DNA from: Epiperipatus broadwayi
Lineage: Eukaryota > Onychophora > Udeonychophora > Euonychophora > Peripatidae
Direction of reading: 5' to 3'
Length of the DNA: 64,000 nucleotides
NCBI GenBank assembly: GCA_028023455.1
Contig: JAQFVV010006255.1
Span: 5,752,501-5,816,500 of the forward strand
Part shown: positions 34,380-47,435 of the stretch, in pieces
Layout of the letters: every line of letters begins with the position of its first letter
How positions within the stretch are numbered: position 1 is the first letter of the stretch
Translations under genes and position numbers: made by a program
The notes under the pieces: generated by a model
What the model was told of the DNA's origin: nothing
Databases searched by the model: none
What the model saw: only the letters and a program-made list of their open reading frames with translations

Positions 34380-34800
34380 TTGAATAATAGCCAAATTTAT
34401 TTATCTCATTTATCTTGGATCCAAAATAATTTCTAAGAACAATTTGTTTGGAAAAATGGTTGGCATTATTTGAGGTTATGATACAAATATTTTAAGAACA
34501 GCTTTATTACCACTAGCATATTCTACTATTGAATAATGCCCCTGTTTAGAGAAAAAGAATCCTCACTAAACTTGTAGATACTCGCTTAGACATTACCATG
34601 AGAAATTTTACTGGCATACTCAAATCTATTCCTTTGAACAATGGCTTCCTACTCTTTCATATATTCCTCTACCAGATAACAGAAGAAAAAATGTATGAAA
34701 AGCTGTAAAAAAGATCAGACTTATAAATAAGTCAAGATATAGTTTAGCCATCTAAAACTCATTTCAAATCAAGAGCCTCTTTTTAATTCAACCAAGAACT
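34380..34800 (+). repeat. Unclassified interspersed repeat, copy 1
   Basis: Diverged copy of the sequence at 39110-39640. Shared landmarks include the (t/g)acaaatattt...agttt.attagca block, the actcaa.t.ta.t.ctttt..caatggcttc block and the cttt.acatattcct block. No frame is conserved between the copies. Confidence 0.5.
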
Positions 34801-35069
34801 TTTAAAAAAATTACAAATAAAAAATGGACTTCTTATGATGTTTTTCTCTATCAATGTTTTTTTAAAGAAGTTATGAAGACCATACTCATTTATCAATAGA
34901 TCCTAATAATAATGATAGAAGACATCAGTTATTAATAAAACTGTTTAAATAGAAATTCTTTAGCTTTTGTTTATTTTATAAATTTTTATACACTAAAATA
35001 TTAAATGAATCAAAATATCTTTCAAAAAATCTCACAATATTAATAAATATATTTTTAAAAACATTATAC

Positions 35070-35169
35070 CTTCTTTTTTTGCTTGTTACTTTTTTCAAAA
35101 TTCTGCTTTGAATATTTTCAGGAATCTTTAAACCTGCAGTCCAGTCCTTTTTCTTTTTTTTCTTCAGAA
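35070..35169 (-). CDS. C18orf21: C18orf21/RMP24 homologue, basic linker exon
   Basis: The acceptor tttttttttctttag precedes 35169 on the minus strand. The exon takes two bases to complete a Val with the G left by the exon at 43138, then encodes LKKKKKDWTAGLKIPENIQ and SRILKKVTSKKR. It ends AG before donor GTATAA, and that AG joins C of the last exon to give Ser. Phase in (1) and phase out (2) fit both neighbours, which is the strongest argument that this short, lysine-rich stretch is real. In the family this is the poorly conserved linker after the zinc-binding pairs. A second acceptor-like AG lies 8 bases downstream, but using it would break the frame. Confidence 0.75.
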
Positions 35170-38100
35170 CTAAAGAAAAAAAAATCTAATGTCTATATTA
35201 TTACTTATATAAATATTTAGATGTATTTAAAATTTTCAGTCTACCATACATTTTTGAAATATATGAATAAAAACATCTGAAAAAAAAAATTACCACCAAA
35301 ATGGATTTCATAATTTTTAATTGAAATTTAGTTTATATCTGAGCTATGAAAGATATGATAATCTCTAGCCTAATAAATGATTGATTAAATAATAATCATT
35401 AATATATTTATCTGAAGATGATGGCATCAAAGTTGTAAATGCAGAAAGTTTGATCATAGTAAATTAAATCCAATATATATATTGTAACATCTAAAATTTC
35501 ATTTTATTAGAAGAGACTCGGTAAATAAGAGATTAACTGTTTAATTGAAAATTGGAGTGAGAGAAGCTGAAAATACGCTTGATTGTGTTGGCGTGTATTA
35601 AAAAACACATTTGTGTATGGTTGAGCCTTTACAAAACTCTAATCCCCATGAATGCACTCACTCCAGATTTCCCAAATAAAAATAAACAATAAATGTAAAC
35701 ATATTAATTTCTCAGGAATTTGAATTTTTACTATTATACTTTCAAAATATAATATAAACTTTATTACATTAATAATTACTGGTTTATTATTAAATAATTT
35801 CAGGCTTATATGATTTTTCTTTATCTAATCATCAATTACATAATCTCAGTGTTTATATTTATAATCATTTATTAGGACTAATCAGATTAATTCTCTCAGG
35901 GTAATTTCTTTAAATATACGTATAAGAGGTTTTATGTAAGCTTTATACCTTTAACTTCATAGATTCAAATAGCAACTATAATAAAACATTTAACTGTAAC
36001 ATTAGATAAATCAATAGTGTGATAGCATGACCTGAATTTAAATTGTATTAAGATGATAATTAAAGAAAAATAATGCCATATAATTTTAAAATAACATTGT
36101 TTATTTCATGCAAATATCAATAAAAATAAAAAGAAATAAAATATAACAATAACATAATAATAATTATCATGTATAATAGCAAATATTAAAAACGAATGTA
36201 TATGATGAATCAAGTATAGTCAATTTTGTATAGAATCATGAAATGTGTGTGGCAATACAACATACATGTTGGAAAAGATTGATTGTAGTATCTTATGCTC
36301 TTTTACTTTGAATACATAATTGAACAAAAGGTTTCAATATTACCTATTTAATGCTAAAACTTTAATCAATTTAAAAGCATGTAATAAAATATAGATTAAT
36401 ATTTATATTTAAAAATTTTAAATAATGGTTAAGAATGCAATTTCTCTCCAACACTAAAAATTTACTATGTATTCACTCTCACTTATCTGTCATAACTTAC
36501 GTTTAAATATCGAATATACACTATACTACCTGGGTTTTCACCGAAGCACATATGATCATATTTGATACATTTATTACTCTAATAATTTATTAACATATTA
36601 ATTAGAATACAATTAAAAAACACATTGTTCATATAATGTTTATATGGCACTCAAATATCAACATTCCCAAATTTATCAATAATAGGAGTCATGAATAACC
36701 ACAAATTTAACTATTCATAGCACTATTATTCAAGTTTATTGAAGATTAAAATAATCCCAACTGAATTAATCCATCATAAAAAAAATTTTATGTTTAATAC
36801 CAAATGTATATCTTGAAATATCTGTAATCTCTCAATTCTTTTGATGGTTGCACAAATATAAAAACAAATAAAATCTTTAAGTGGCACCTTAATCAGATGA
36901 GTACGCAGATCACTTTACTGCATTTGTTCCTATGATAATTTAAAGAAACTATTCCAGCTGTTTCTTCTGATAAGCAATATGTTATTTATTTTCAGATAAG
37001 AGGCATTTCTGTAATTGTTCACTAAGTGCTTTATTTAGTAGATACAATTCTAGGATAATAATTATAAATTTTAATGAAATAGATATTAAAAGTAAATTCC
37101 TTCAAAATTGAAGAGACACAATTTAGCAATATAATCCATTAGACAAATTCTAGAATTTCAATAGTACAAACATAAGTTTTCTTGACTGAGAATTAATATA
37201 AAACAATGCGATGTTTTCTCTTTTTCCTTTTTATATTTCAATTTAACATATATCCATTGATGTTGATGGAATGGAGATCTGACCTGTCTTGGAGAGACTC
37301 CCAATAATGTTTTCTACTCAGTCATCCTCATGTAGGTCAGTATAATATGGCGATTTTGGATAAAAACACAATTGAGTACTGACTACAATGAAAATTCTAA
37401 AGGAAGATCTTTCATTTTAAATTTGCTGGTATTTATAAGTTTTTCAAGATGATGTCAAATTTTCCCACATTGCATCTTGCTTTAGCATCATAAATAATCA
37501 AGTGAGATTTTAGGATTTTTCCTCAATTGGCGTGAACATATAATTATTTTGAAATACAAAATAACAAAAATAGAATATTTTACATTAACTTATTATAATA
37601 GTAATAATAACAAGTCAGATGTCACATGACTTATATTTAGCTTGCACTTACAAATACCTATTCTTTTTATAATCTCAATTATCCCCTTTTTAAATTCATT
37701 AGAGTAATACATTTTTGTTAATAAACATTATTAACTCATTAAAATTTCAGGAATATTTCAATGTCAATAATTTTAATAGGTTTTGTGATCTGTTATTTTA
37801 CACACATTTACTAAATTGAAATATTTAAATATCTGATTTTTCAGTAAATTGTTTAGTTAGTCTAATACACTTTTCTAATCCTGTGACTATTGTTTATAAA
37901 CGCACACGCACATTTATATATAAATGCAATAAAACTTTTATATATTTTTAATTCCTAGCATTTTTGCTGATTTAATAGACAATTTATTTGTTTTGAACCT
38001 GTTGTGAATATTGTAATTTAATAAGGTTTGACTACCTATGGCATAACTCACCATTTATTCAACAAACACTATTTGGTGCATACATAGTTTTTAGTCATCG

Positions 38101-39109
38101 CTAAAACAATTTGCTAATTGTTTTTAAATTGTTATAAAAAAAATACACATTTGTTTACCTGTTCTATCCAATTTCAATCCCATGACCATCTTTTTTTTTG
38201 TTTTAATAATATTTGAAGTCTAAAAAATAATGATTATCCCATTGTATATTAACTTTATTGTAGTTTATCTTAGATTTTAAACCTATCACTTGATCTACTT
38301 GTCTACTATAAAATGTACAATCAAAAAAATTTTTAAACAGTTCACACTTTATCTAACATTTGTACCAAAATATTATCCTAGAATATATATAGTCATGTGT
38401 TGAACTAAAATATATATAATAAAAAAAAATAAGTAGAAAAATATAATAAGACACTATTAATATATCAATAATTTCAGAAAAATGGAAAACAATTGTGACA
38501 AAAATTAATAAATGATAAGGATTTATTCAAGATAATCTTGTTAAAATTAAGTGACGTATATTAGTGCAAAAAGAAATGGGTAAACTAAAAACATATATTT
38601 ATAATAAACTTTAAATGAATTGTTAGGTCACTTTTCTTTGGCACAAAAAATAAACAGATTTCTTTTTTAATCATTCAATTCTCAGCCACTTCTTTATTAA
38701 ATCTTTTGTCCAGAAAGCATCGATACAGAGTACATACTACAAAAGTGTGTTTACAAAAATTATGTTTGGCTTCGGTAAAATTTCCAACTTTATAAATTCC
38801 AAGATATAATGAACAACCAAAAAAAAATTTTTTTTTAATGAAAATACATCTCTAGAATACACACAATAATTTTAAATAAAACAGAAGTTTGAATAATTAA
38901 AAAGAAAAAAAAAAGCAAAGATTTAGAAAAGAGAATTTCAATAAAACTGGAAGGATAAGATTTATATCAGTAATATTATCAGGAAAAAAAAAAATGTAGG
39001 AAATTTATCGAATATTAATGACATGGTTTTTACTTTGCAAGAGATATTATTTCCAAAAATAGAAAAATTTCTTAATAATATAAAAAAGTTTGGAAATCAT
39101 TTTCAAAGA

Positions 39110-39640
39110 TTGGAGTTTTAATCCTTCAAGAAGAGGCAATATCCTCAAATTTTTCATTTTAATTATCAGGGAAGTAACTTATTTCCCTCGTTTATCTAAA
39201 GTTCTAGGAATAACTCCTTAGAAAGCTGACTGACACTATTTGGGATTGTGATGCAAATATTTCATGGATAGTTTCATTAGCATTAACACATTTTACAGGT
39301 AAATAATGTGTTCTGTCTGAGAAAAAAGTTTCCCACAGTGCACTTCTCAATTTAATATTAATATAAAAAATATTATTAGCATACTCAAGTTTACTCTTTT
39401 GCAATGGCTTCTTGTCCTTTCACATATTCCTTCATCAAATATCACATAAATTGCCTCATAAGTGGATTTGAATTGTCAATAATTCAAGATACAGTATTGC
39501 CTAGATTTATCTCAAATCTAAATCCTCTTCCTGGATATTCGACTATAAATCTACAACTGAAAGATTATAGCATAAAAAGTAGACTGCTTATAAGGTTCCC
39601 AACAAAGTGCTTTTTCTAGATCCAACAGTAAAACGAGTTG
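39110..39640 (+). repeat. Unclassified interspersed repeat, copy 2
   Basis: Partner of 34380-34800 (landmarks given there). It contains a 71-codon frame at 39404-39619 that has no counterpart in copy 1, so I treat it as chance. Confidence 0.5.
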
Positions 39641-39825
39641 AGATTGATCTTTTAGATATTATTTGAATCTTGTGATTAAAATTTAATAACCAATTACCTA
39701 TATATATATATATGTAGTTTTGATTCAGACACTACTTTAATCCAAATACCTTCATTCTTTTGTTTATTGTTTTATCACCTTCAAGCTATCTATACTGGAA
39801 GATAACATTTCATTTAAAACTGTAT

Positions 39826-40800
39826 AATCCTGGGTCTCGTTTTATGCGGTAGATAGGTTCCTCAGAAAATGCGTACAAAAGAAATCACACAAAAATAGAC
39901 TTAACTTACCTTGAAAAATGGGGGATATGTTCCAGTAATTTTCAGAATTTTCATAAAAGCAATGCAACAAAAAAAATTACTTTAAAATTTGCATTAAAAA
40001 AATAAGCAAATAAAGTATGACTAATAAAAATTTTCAAATATTTGAAAAAAATTAATACAAGACAAACTTTTTTTACGCTTTTTATTAACTACAGTATTTA
40101 ATTTTACATTTTTCATACATATTTTAATCATTAACGCTAGCGTTGTTTGTAAACTGGTAAGAAATCAGATTCGATGTGATGTGATGTATTGTGGCTTCTC
40201 CTTAAGCGAAGTCAAGAATCTCTCAGCAATTATGTCCAGAGAAATCTGTTAGCCACTTTATTTTTATTCGTGATGTGATGTATAACTAGCGCTAATTTCA
40301 GTCTTCTGCTGTGTTAATGGTTTTCTGTTTCTATATTAAAAAAATGAGATGCAATCAAAACAAAAAGATTATACATTATCATTAGAAAGATTATTTTCAG
40401 TTTATAAAATCTTCGTTTTTTATTTTAAAAATCTAAAAGATTATTTATTTCTGCTATATATAACAAAATACCTTTGAAAAGTTTAAATTTTTTGAATATT
40501 TATTGTGATATTTTTATATATAAATATAAATCCATTATTATTATTTACTCATTAGTATAAGTAGGTTATTTATATAGAAGCTGTTTCTAAATACAGCTTC
40601 AGGCCATATTCACGTTAGCTGCTAATATAACGTTATATTGTTGAAAAAAAAAAGTATTTCAAGTGAAAATAAGTTATTAATAATTTAAGTTTTTTGATAT
40701 CTAATAAATATAGTAAAATATGAAAGATATTAAGAAGAAACATGAATCGCATAACTTCAAAATCGCATTAAAATAATCTGCATAAAACGAGACCCAGGTG
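39826..40800. mobile_element. TA-flanked non-autonomous DNA transposon (pogo/mariner-like)
   Basis: Inverted termini CCTGGGTCTCGTTTTATGC lie at 39829 and, reversed, up to 40798. The element is directly flanked by TA at 39824-39825 and 40801-40802. TA duplication plus such termini suggests the Tc1/mariner-pogo group. The 975-bp interior has no long frame, so it depends on a transposase elsewhere. The right 90 bases recur at the start of the element at 63404. Confidence 0.75.
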
Positions 40801-43137
40801 TATATTATAAAGTGATTGTTCTAAAAAAATATAATTTTCATACTTCAGCTTTAAATAATACTTGATTATAAATAAATTTTGATAGAAAATGAAGGAACGG
40901 AATTGCAAGATTCTAGAATAATGATGTGCCTAGTCTCCTATGATTCTCTACCTCTAATCTGTTTTCATTATTATAAAATAATGACATATGGTTCCTCCAA
41001 TAAAAGATGACAAAGCAGTCAGTTGCAACCCATCTTAATATAAACTTCAGTCAGGAAAGAGGTAATGCTAGAATAGAGATTATCCAAAACTTTTCTATTA
41101 GCATTGGTTTCATTAAATTCTTTTCTTGATTTGATATTAACCCTTAAAAAAAAAAAAACATTAAAGAGAAGTTATTAAAGTATAATAATAAAAATAATTC
41201 AAAAAAAATCTATATGATAAACTGTTTGGTAAATGCTCTTCTTGACATAGGCTTAATCAAAATCTTGCAAATAGATATCATGAGCTAACTAAAATATATT
41301 GAAATTCTGAACTAGTTTCATATCTCTGTATTAGGTTTAAAAACTTATTGAGATATTTAAAGTTTCCATTTATTAGATTAGAAAGCATAATTAATGAACT
41401 ACTAAATTTAGCCAATTTGCAATCTTTGCCTTAGCAATACTTGCTTTTACCTGAATGATAGGCAGAAACCAGTAACGGTATTGCTATATGATAATTAGTC
41501 TTGATGTATCACATACCTAAGTTGTTAAAAAAAATTGATGATACTATTGTTGAAAAGCTTTCTCAATTATTATATCAGAAGAGGATTTAGGTATTTGTGT
41601 TAAATGTGCTCTTATTTTTGAGAAGGGTGTGCCACGATTTTAAAAATATAAAATCTAGCATATGATAAAATATTTCAAAAAAGTTTTATCTCTTTAATAT
41701 TTTATAAGATTGAGAAACGGTATAGTTTAGAATAGTTTTCATTTTCAATAACTTCCATTTGCTTTGATGAAAAGTTTTTTATATTGAGTAAACTATAAGA
41801 AAAATACTGATAGTGACAGAAGAGAGGCATGACATTTTACAACAATGTACAAAAATTTGTTCATGCTCGAGGTTAAGTATATAGTTCAAAATAATAGACT
41901 AAAATTTTCCTTCAATAAAATAGTATGTAGCAGATCAAAATTTTCTAATATTAGACTTCACTCTAAAAATAATCTTTCAATAAAAAAAAATAACATTTTG
42001 AAAAGTTGAAAAAAACTTTTTATTTAAATCATAAATTTTTAAAAGAAATAGTAAGTAAATATTAAATTGAAAAAAAGTAGTACATAAATTTCAAAACAGA
42101 AGACCTCCAATATAATTACAGTTTATAATTGTAGTATTTAAAATATGTACTATAGTTAAGAAAGTAGTTATTTATATATTTTTTTATAAATGAATGAGAA
42201 TATCTAAGCCAAAATCCAATTCATATTGATGTAGTAGGTAAGATCTTCAATATCTATCCAAAAAATATTAAATAACATAGTGTAAAATGAGCTGACCAGA
42301 CATATCTGTCACAAAGGTATTCAGTTTTAAATTATGCATAGAACTTATAAATAATAATAATAATAATCATAATTTAAAAGCCATAATAGAGACTTCATTT
42401 AGAATTTGAAGTGATGGCATATATTAATGTAATATAAAAATATAAGAAATTATAATATTACTATTATTGAATAATTATCATTAATAACTATATAGAGAAA
42501 TAAAAATCTTTAAATAAACAAAGAATTTTCCAATAATCTCTCACAGCGTAACAGTGAAAAAGAAGATATTATTGATTAATATTGCCAAAAGCTGGTTTGC
42601 GAAGATTTTTTATACCTGTTTAACCTATTGACTAAGATAATTACATACTCATTTACTGACAAATATTGAATGGTTAATATGGTTGCAGCAGATTGGCTAC
42701 CGAAATAAAAAATTTTAAGTTTGACTCAAGCTTGAAAAAGTTTTCAAGTTTTATCCAGTCTAGATTCAAATCTAGATTTGATAAGTGATGTGCTACTGCA
42801 AACCATGATGTCTTTTTTAAAACAGCCATTTACTATTTCAATAATTTTTTAATTTTGATATTAAAAACAATAATATTCAACAAAAACTATTACATTTTCT
42901 AAGAGGTAAGTAATGTGTTATCACTAACAATGAATTTATATTATTTCTTGGCAAGATCGTTCAGTTACTCTACTGATCTCAGGGCAAATAACTTAACATA
43001 TGTACACGTGTTAATCAAAAAAAATTTGTCAAGTAACTGATTAAATATATAATACATATATATCAATGTGCTAAATTTATATGTTAGAAAAAACAAATAT
43101 ATTTAAAAAATAACAATAATAAAAATTTAAAAACTAC

Positions 43138-43234
43138 CTGTTTGAACTGTAACTGGAGACTCTTTAATTAATTTCAAATTTCTTCGTAAACCAACAATTT
43201 TTTTCTTTTTATTACATATTTTACAAAGGATTGT
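43138..43234 (-). CDS. C18orf21: C18orf21/RMP24 homologue, second CxxC exon
   Basis: The acceptor ttctcttctaccaatag precedes 43234 on the minus strand. The exon encodes TILCKICNKKKKIVGLRR and then NLKLIKESPVTVQT, ending with one extra base (G) before donor GTAGTT. CKIC aligns with the second Cys pair of human C18orf21 (LLITCKTCNRTVK). Together with CDYC in the preceding exon it would form a four-Cys zinc site, reminiscent of the Rpr2/Rpp21-type zinc ribbon of RNase P/MRP proteins. The entry phase of 0 matches the end of the exon at 47230. Confidence 0.85.
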
Positions 43235-43474
43235 CTATTGGTAGAAGAGAAAAAAAAAATTTTTTTTTTTTTCTTTATAAATATTTGTCAGACATAATAA
43301 AAAATGTTTTTTTTAAAAAAAAAAAAATCTTAAAACAGAATAATGTGCATATATTTGAAAGTGTTTTTTATGTCTAAAATTCTATCACAGTGCATTGCCT
43401 CAAGATGTCTTTATAACAAAAAACATATATATATAGTTCATAAGTAACTTTTTATGGTACTCATCTTTTAGCTA

Positions 43475-44534
43475 AAGATGCCACTCTATGGCGCGGTTTT
43501 CGTGCCAAAATACATAAAAATGCTGTTTCCGCGGCCGACACGTTCGAACCCGCGTTTTCTATAATACAACTTTTTTGTTGTGCTACAGAATATAGGCCGC
43601 TATGTCGCGTCGCAGTACAGCATGTGTGTCACATAGCAGCAAATACATTTTCCGAATTCGCACAATTTATAAAATAATTACGGCTTGATGACAGAGTTTG
43701 TATTTGAATTGTATTAAAATGTTGTTTTCATTGGATTTTTTTTTATTTTAAACTATTGAAATGTTCAGATTTTTTAAAACAATAATTATAAGACTTTTTA
43801 CAACATACTGTATTGAACTTTTATTTGGGAAAATGTTAAATATCTATGTTTTTATTGAGTTGCAATTAGGTAACGTGTCAAGTAACGTACTGTTAGTAAC
43901 ATTCCACGAGACAAAAAAGTTAAAAAGAGCGGTACGAAAAAAATATCCAGTACAGTTTTGTAAATTTAATAAAAAGCAAATATTATAAACATGTTTAATA
44001 AGTAAAGAAGACATTTGTATGTGTTTGTTGTTGTTTAAAAAAGTTTGAGTTTCTTTCTTCTGTCCGAGTACGGTTACGATTTTGAATTTTTTTATTTTAG
44101 CATTACAAACAAACAGAACACTAACCCTAAAACTAACCCAAAACCTAGCCCTAAACCTAAACTAACCCTAAAACTAACCGTAACAACTTTTACTTTTATT
44201 ACGATTATTATTTTTTAGTTAAACAACAAAAAAAGTCGTAACAAAAGTAAAAAAAATATCCGATAGAAAATTGATAAAAAAAGCCGTAACACAATTTAAA
44301 AAGTATACGATATAAAAACACGAATCAAATTGTAATTTGTTGATTTTATTTTACATTTATTATTATCATTTAAATTGTATACGTTAATAAAAAATAATAT
44401 TTAAAAAAGACGATTTTGTTGTGTTTTTATTTTCGCATTACAAAAAAGCACAGAAAAATTATTAAAATCAACGGCCCGTAAATGTTCATATTTTATAGTT
44501 TTAGCGTGAAAACGGCCCCATCCAACGGCATCTT
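43475..44534. mobile_element. TA-flanked TIR element, 1,060 bp, unclassified
   Basis: The termini AAGATGCCACTCTATGGCG and AAGATGCCGTTGGATGGGG (the latter reversed, ending at 44534) start ~37-bp inverted repeats that also share CGTTTTC(G/A)(T/C)GC. TA flanks both sides (43473-43474, 44535-44536). The interior is unusually CG-rich at the left and contains a telomere-like tract (44118-44185). The 75-codon frame at 43761-43988 has no recognisable motif, so this is probably non-autonomous. Confidence 0.65.
44118..44185 (+). repeat. Imperfect CTAACC/CTAAAAC tract (telomere-like) inside a transposon
   Basis: About ten degenerate units such as ACTAACCCTAAA and CCTAAACCT follow each other. They resemble the animal telomere repeat CCCTAA, but with many variant units. 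It lies inside the 43475-44534 element, so it probably travels with that element and does not mark a chromosome-end fusion. Confidence 0.6.
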
Positions 44535-45288
44535 TATCTATAATACAAGCACCCTGTTTATTATATTCAACACTTCATAATAGTTGAAATATCATATAAA
44601 ATTAATGCTGTATTTAATACACTTAGCAGAGTAATTTTAATAATGTCTTATTCATGAGATAAATAATAAACATCAAAATTAAATTATACTTGGTTATATA
44701 AATTAAACTTTGTAATTGTAGTCGAGTCTTGATTAAAATAAATAATTATGTGCTTCTTGAGGAGGGTGCTTTGTTTCAAAAATGCATTCAAAGTATTAAT
44801 GGAGTTTTTTGAATAAAAAAATATTTACATTAGTTAAACTATAATGGTCATTCTGTATGCACCTAGTGACAATTTCCATATCTAAGAAAGTTTTGAAAAA
44901 TTAATTTATTGAATTCTTATCTTCAAACCCAATACTTCATGATACTAAATAATATGCAAAAATAGTTGTTACATACAATTTAGGACAGTGATAAGGTGAT
45001 GGAATCATGAGTTAAGGTTCTTTGATCAATGTTCAATTTGCCAATTCAAATAATTAAACGTCAAATAACTTTTTGAGCAATTAACCACTCATTTACTTAG
45101 TAAGAACACTAATTAAACAGAAAATTGCTTTCTAAATATGAGCTACATATATATATATATATTTAGATAACTGAATTTAAAGGCATTTTTGTGTCTGAAA
45201 ATTTCAGATTTTCTTCTCAATAGTTATGTATTAAATAAGTGCTGGATTTTGAGTTGATATTTTAGATCTAGTGTCTGAATGTTCTAGC

Positions 45289-45342
45289 TCCTCACTGAGA
45301 TGAGCCATAAGCTCGAAACCAATTGATCTGGGGATAAGAATA
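45289..45342 (+). ncRNA. Decayed hammerhead ribozyme-like motif (retrozyme family)
   Basis: TCCTCA, CTGAGATGA (damaged core), GAGC / GCTC around CATAA, GAAAC, and TGGGGA. Stems I and II are kept, while the core and stem III are altered by small indels. The flanks (gatcta...gtctgaatgttc upstream, tagatagagatttta downstream) resemble those of the 28.5 kb unit. Confidence 0.45.
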
Positions 45343-45524
45343 TTCTAGATAGAGATTTTAAATATTTTCTCTTATTGCACTTATTAAATAAGAGCTATAT
45401 AAATCAAATATTTACATATGTTTAAGTTTCCATCTAATAATGACGTATTGTAAATTGTAATAATTTCTCAAGCGTCATTGATAAAAATCATATGAAAAGT
45501 AATTTAAAGTGAATAATTAAACCT

Positions 45525-45705
45525 TCATGCTCTCATCTCTAAATGCTTTAGACTGGCCCATACATATAGCTTGGGTGATAAAAGATAGAGTGGATCCATT
45601 CTATCTTTTAAAAAAAGACTTTATCTTGTGTTTGGAAGTGAGAGTATTCATTATAAATAGTGTTACATCTGTAAAGTTCATGTGGAGTGGTTTTAGCCAT
45701 TCGTT
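45525..45705 (+). repeat. Interspersed repeat, GCTCTCAT family, copy 2
   Basis: Matches 7260-7435 and the arms of 57995-58515. It contains a perfect hairpin, AAAAGATAGA...TCTATCTTTT, at about 45581-45610. Confidence 0.6.
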
Positions 45706-47229
45706 AGTATACTAAAAGGGATAAGTAACTAGACTGATCTTAGAAATGAGGTTGCTAGTGGACTAATTGTCACTGTGAAAAATTAGACATCGTAAAATAT
45801 CCCTATCCACCTATAATTAACAGAGGCATTGAATGAATAATGTACAACTGTCTTCAAGAGAGTGAATTATATTTGTATTGACCATACATATAATCATAAC
45901 CCAAAGTTAAATTATTTAAAGAGATCAAATAACAATATTTGTAATTATTTTGCAGAGAACTTTTGATATTAGAAGTACATTTATTGTTCACTAATATTTT
46001 ATAGTTTTATTTTTATATAATTGTTATTATTAATAAAATAATTGTTATATTTATAATACAGTTGTCTTTCATTACTGAAAATCATTATCTTTTACACATT
46101 ATTAAAAGAAAAAAGATAATACTTCCGCTTTGTTAAATTAATTTTCTTTATTGAATCCATTTGCATCACTTATTATTTCCATCTCTAGTTCTAATATAAA
46201 AATTAATAAGGTATGGTGAGGTACAACAAAATCCCTTTGATACCTCAATCATACCTAGGATAAGTTAATTATAATTTTTAATTTTACATTTCATTAAAAT
46301 AAATAATTTAATTAGATTTAGTTAAGAACCCTGAGAAAATTAATTGATTTGAGCTTATCTTTAATCGAGGAATGAGAGGGTTAATTGCTAGCTGTATCTG
46401 AATAAACATACTTGTTTAGTCTTAGAGTAAATCTTTACACATTTTACATCATAATACAGTCTGTGCACATAGGAACACATTAAGGTTATTTGGTAAATCC
46501 ATAAAAGTACTTTATGGTATTTAATCATTGTAATAATTATATATATCACGATTTTATACAATAATTATTTATTATTGTTCTTGGATAGATAAAACAAATA
46601 TATGATCATTTTCAAACACATTCCACATAAATGCAACTTGTCTCAATCTATCATCTTTTGCTCCTGCCCAAATGCAATCTGAGTTTTGAGTGACGATATA
46701 TATATATGTGGATGCCTAAATGTATGTATCTATGCCCTTATATGTACTAATTAAATTTCATTAATATTCTTGATTGTAATCAAATGAAACATAAGAAAAT
46801 AATTTTCAATAGTTAAGCAAAATTAAAAATATCTTACTACTACTTCCCCTTCCATAAGGAATAAATTTTCAACTACATATGAATAGTTTCATTATTAATA
46901 AGTTTGAAAAATTGAAGCTCACACTAATATACAAGTCGTTGTCCATCAGACACAAAGTCTACAGCAATTATGGGTTTTTGTTTTCCCCAAAATCCTCAAG
47001 TCATATGAAATTTAATAAGTATTAATATCATATTAATTTATGCCCTTTACTATAGTGATAAATGTGGCAGCCTCAGGATGATTTTATTGACATTTGTGAA
47101 CTAACTTAGAATCATTCACTAATTGAAAAATTGCTTTTAACAATCATGAAAAGTATCTAACATAAATTTAATAGAACATATCAGACATAATTTTACTATA
47201 AAAATCTAAACAAAAAAAAAAAAACTTAC

Positions 47230-47435
47230 CATTTCTGAGTTTGCATTTTTATAATTTCTTAAAAGTCGACGCTGATATTTATTTATAAATTTAAATTTGT
47301 ATGTAGAGCCTTCTTGTTTCAATAATTTTTTCAATGTTGAATTTAGTTTTAACTTAGCATTTATCCGTACCAAACTATTTTCTACAGTAAAGTAATTCCC
47401 ACAGTAATCACATATATAAGAAACACTCTTATTCT
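47230..47435 (-). CDS. C18orf21: C18orf21/RMP24 homologue, core exon with first CxxC
   Basis: The acceptor tttttttatttcag precedes 47435 on the minus strand. The exon starts with two bases of a split codon, encodes 68 residues and ends in phase 0 at ATG before GTAAGT. It opens NKSVSYICDYCGNYFTVENS and continues VRINAKLKLNSTLKKLLKQE. This aligns with human C18orf21 (CPYCFQLLVLDNSRVRLKPKA, then RLTPKIQKLLNRE): both have CxxC, an aromatic/hydrophobic run, an N-S-x-VR turn, and a basic K-x-K-L segment followed by a basic Lys/Arg-rich helix. It is the most conserved part of the protein and the basis for the name. In the family the protein is nucleolar and part of RNase MRP. Confidence 0.88.

Larger units (their letters stand above)
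21033..35069 (-). other. Intron of C18orf21 homologue, ~14 kb, transposon-rich
   Basis: Bounded by donor GTATAA (35064-35069) and acceptor TTTAG (21033-21037). Inside are the degenerate repeat array (21530-22900), a solo-LTR-like element, the 28.4-29.2 kb retrozyme-like element, the 30.27 kb palindrome, the Penelope-like pair at 31.9-34.1 kb with its SINE, and an unclassified repeat at 34.4 kb. The stretches 25311-28410 and 29200-30265 are AT-rich sequence in which I see nothing specific. Confidence 0.8.
35170..43137 (-). other. Intron of C18orf21 homologue, ~8 kb
   Basis: Bounded by donor GTAGTT (43132-43137) and the 35169 acceptor. It contains an unclassified repeat (39110-39640) and the TA-flanked MITE (39826-40800). 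The stretches 35171-39100 and 40803-43130 are AT-rich with no element I can support. Confidence 0.75.
43235..47229 (-). other. Intron of C18orf21 homologue, ~4 kb
   Basis: Bounded by donor GTAAGT (47224-47229) and the 43234 acceptor. It holds the TIR element 43475-44534, a hammerhead-like fossil at 45289 and the GCTCTCAT repeat at 45525. The remainder, 45720-47220, is AT-rich without recognised content. Confidence 0.8.

Noticed and set aside
35161-35169. Alternative acceptor 8 bases inside the 35070-35169 exon
   Set aside because: Using it breaks the phase with the upstream exon, while the first AG keeps the frame through both junctions.
37260-37330. Hammerhead-like string around cctacatgaggatgactgag (minus)
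   Set aside because: No CUGAUGA-type core in the right place and stems do not pair.
44118-44185. Interstitial telomere from a chromosome fusion
   Set aside because: Units are degenerate and the tract lies wholly inside a TIR element.
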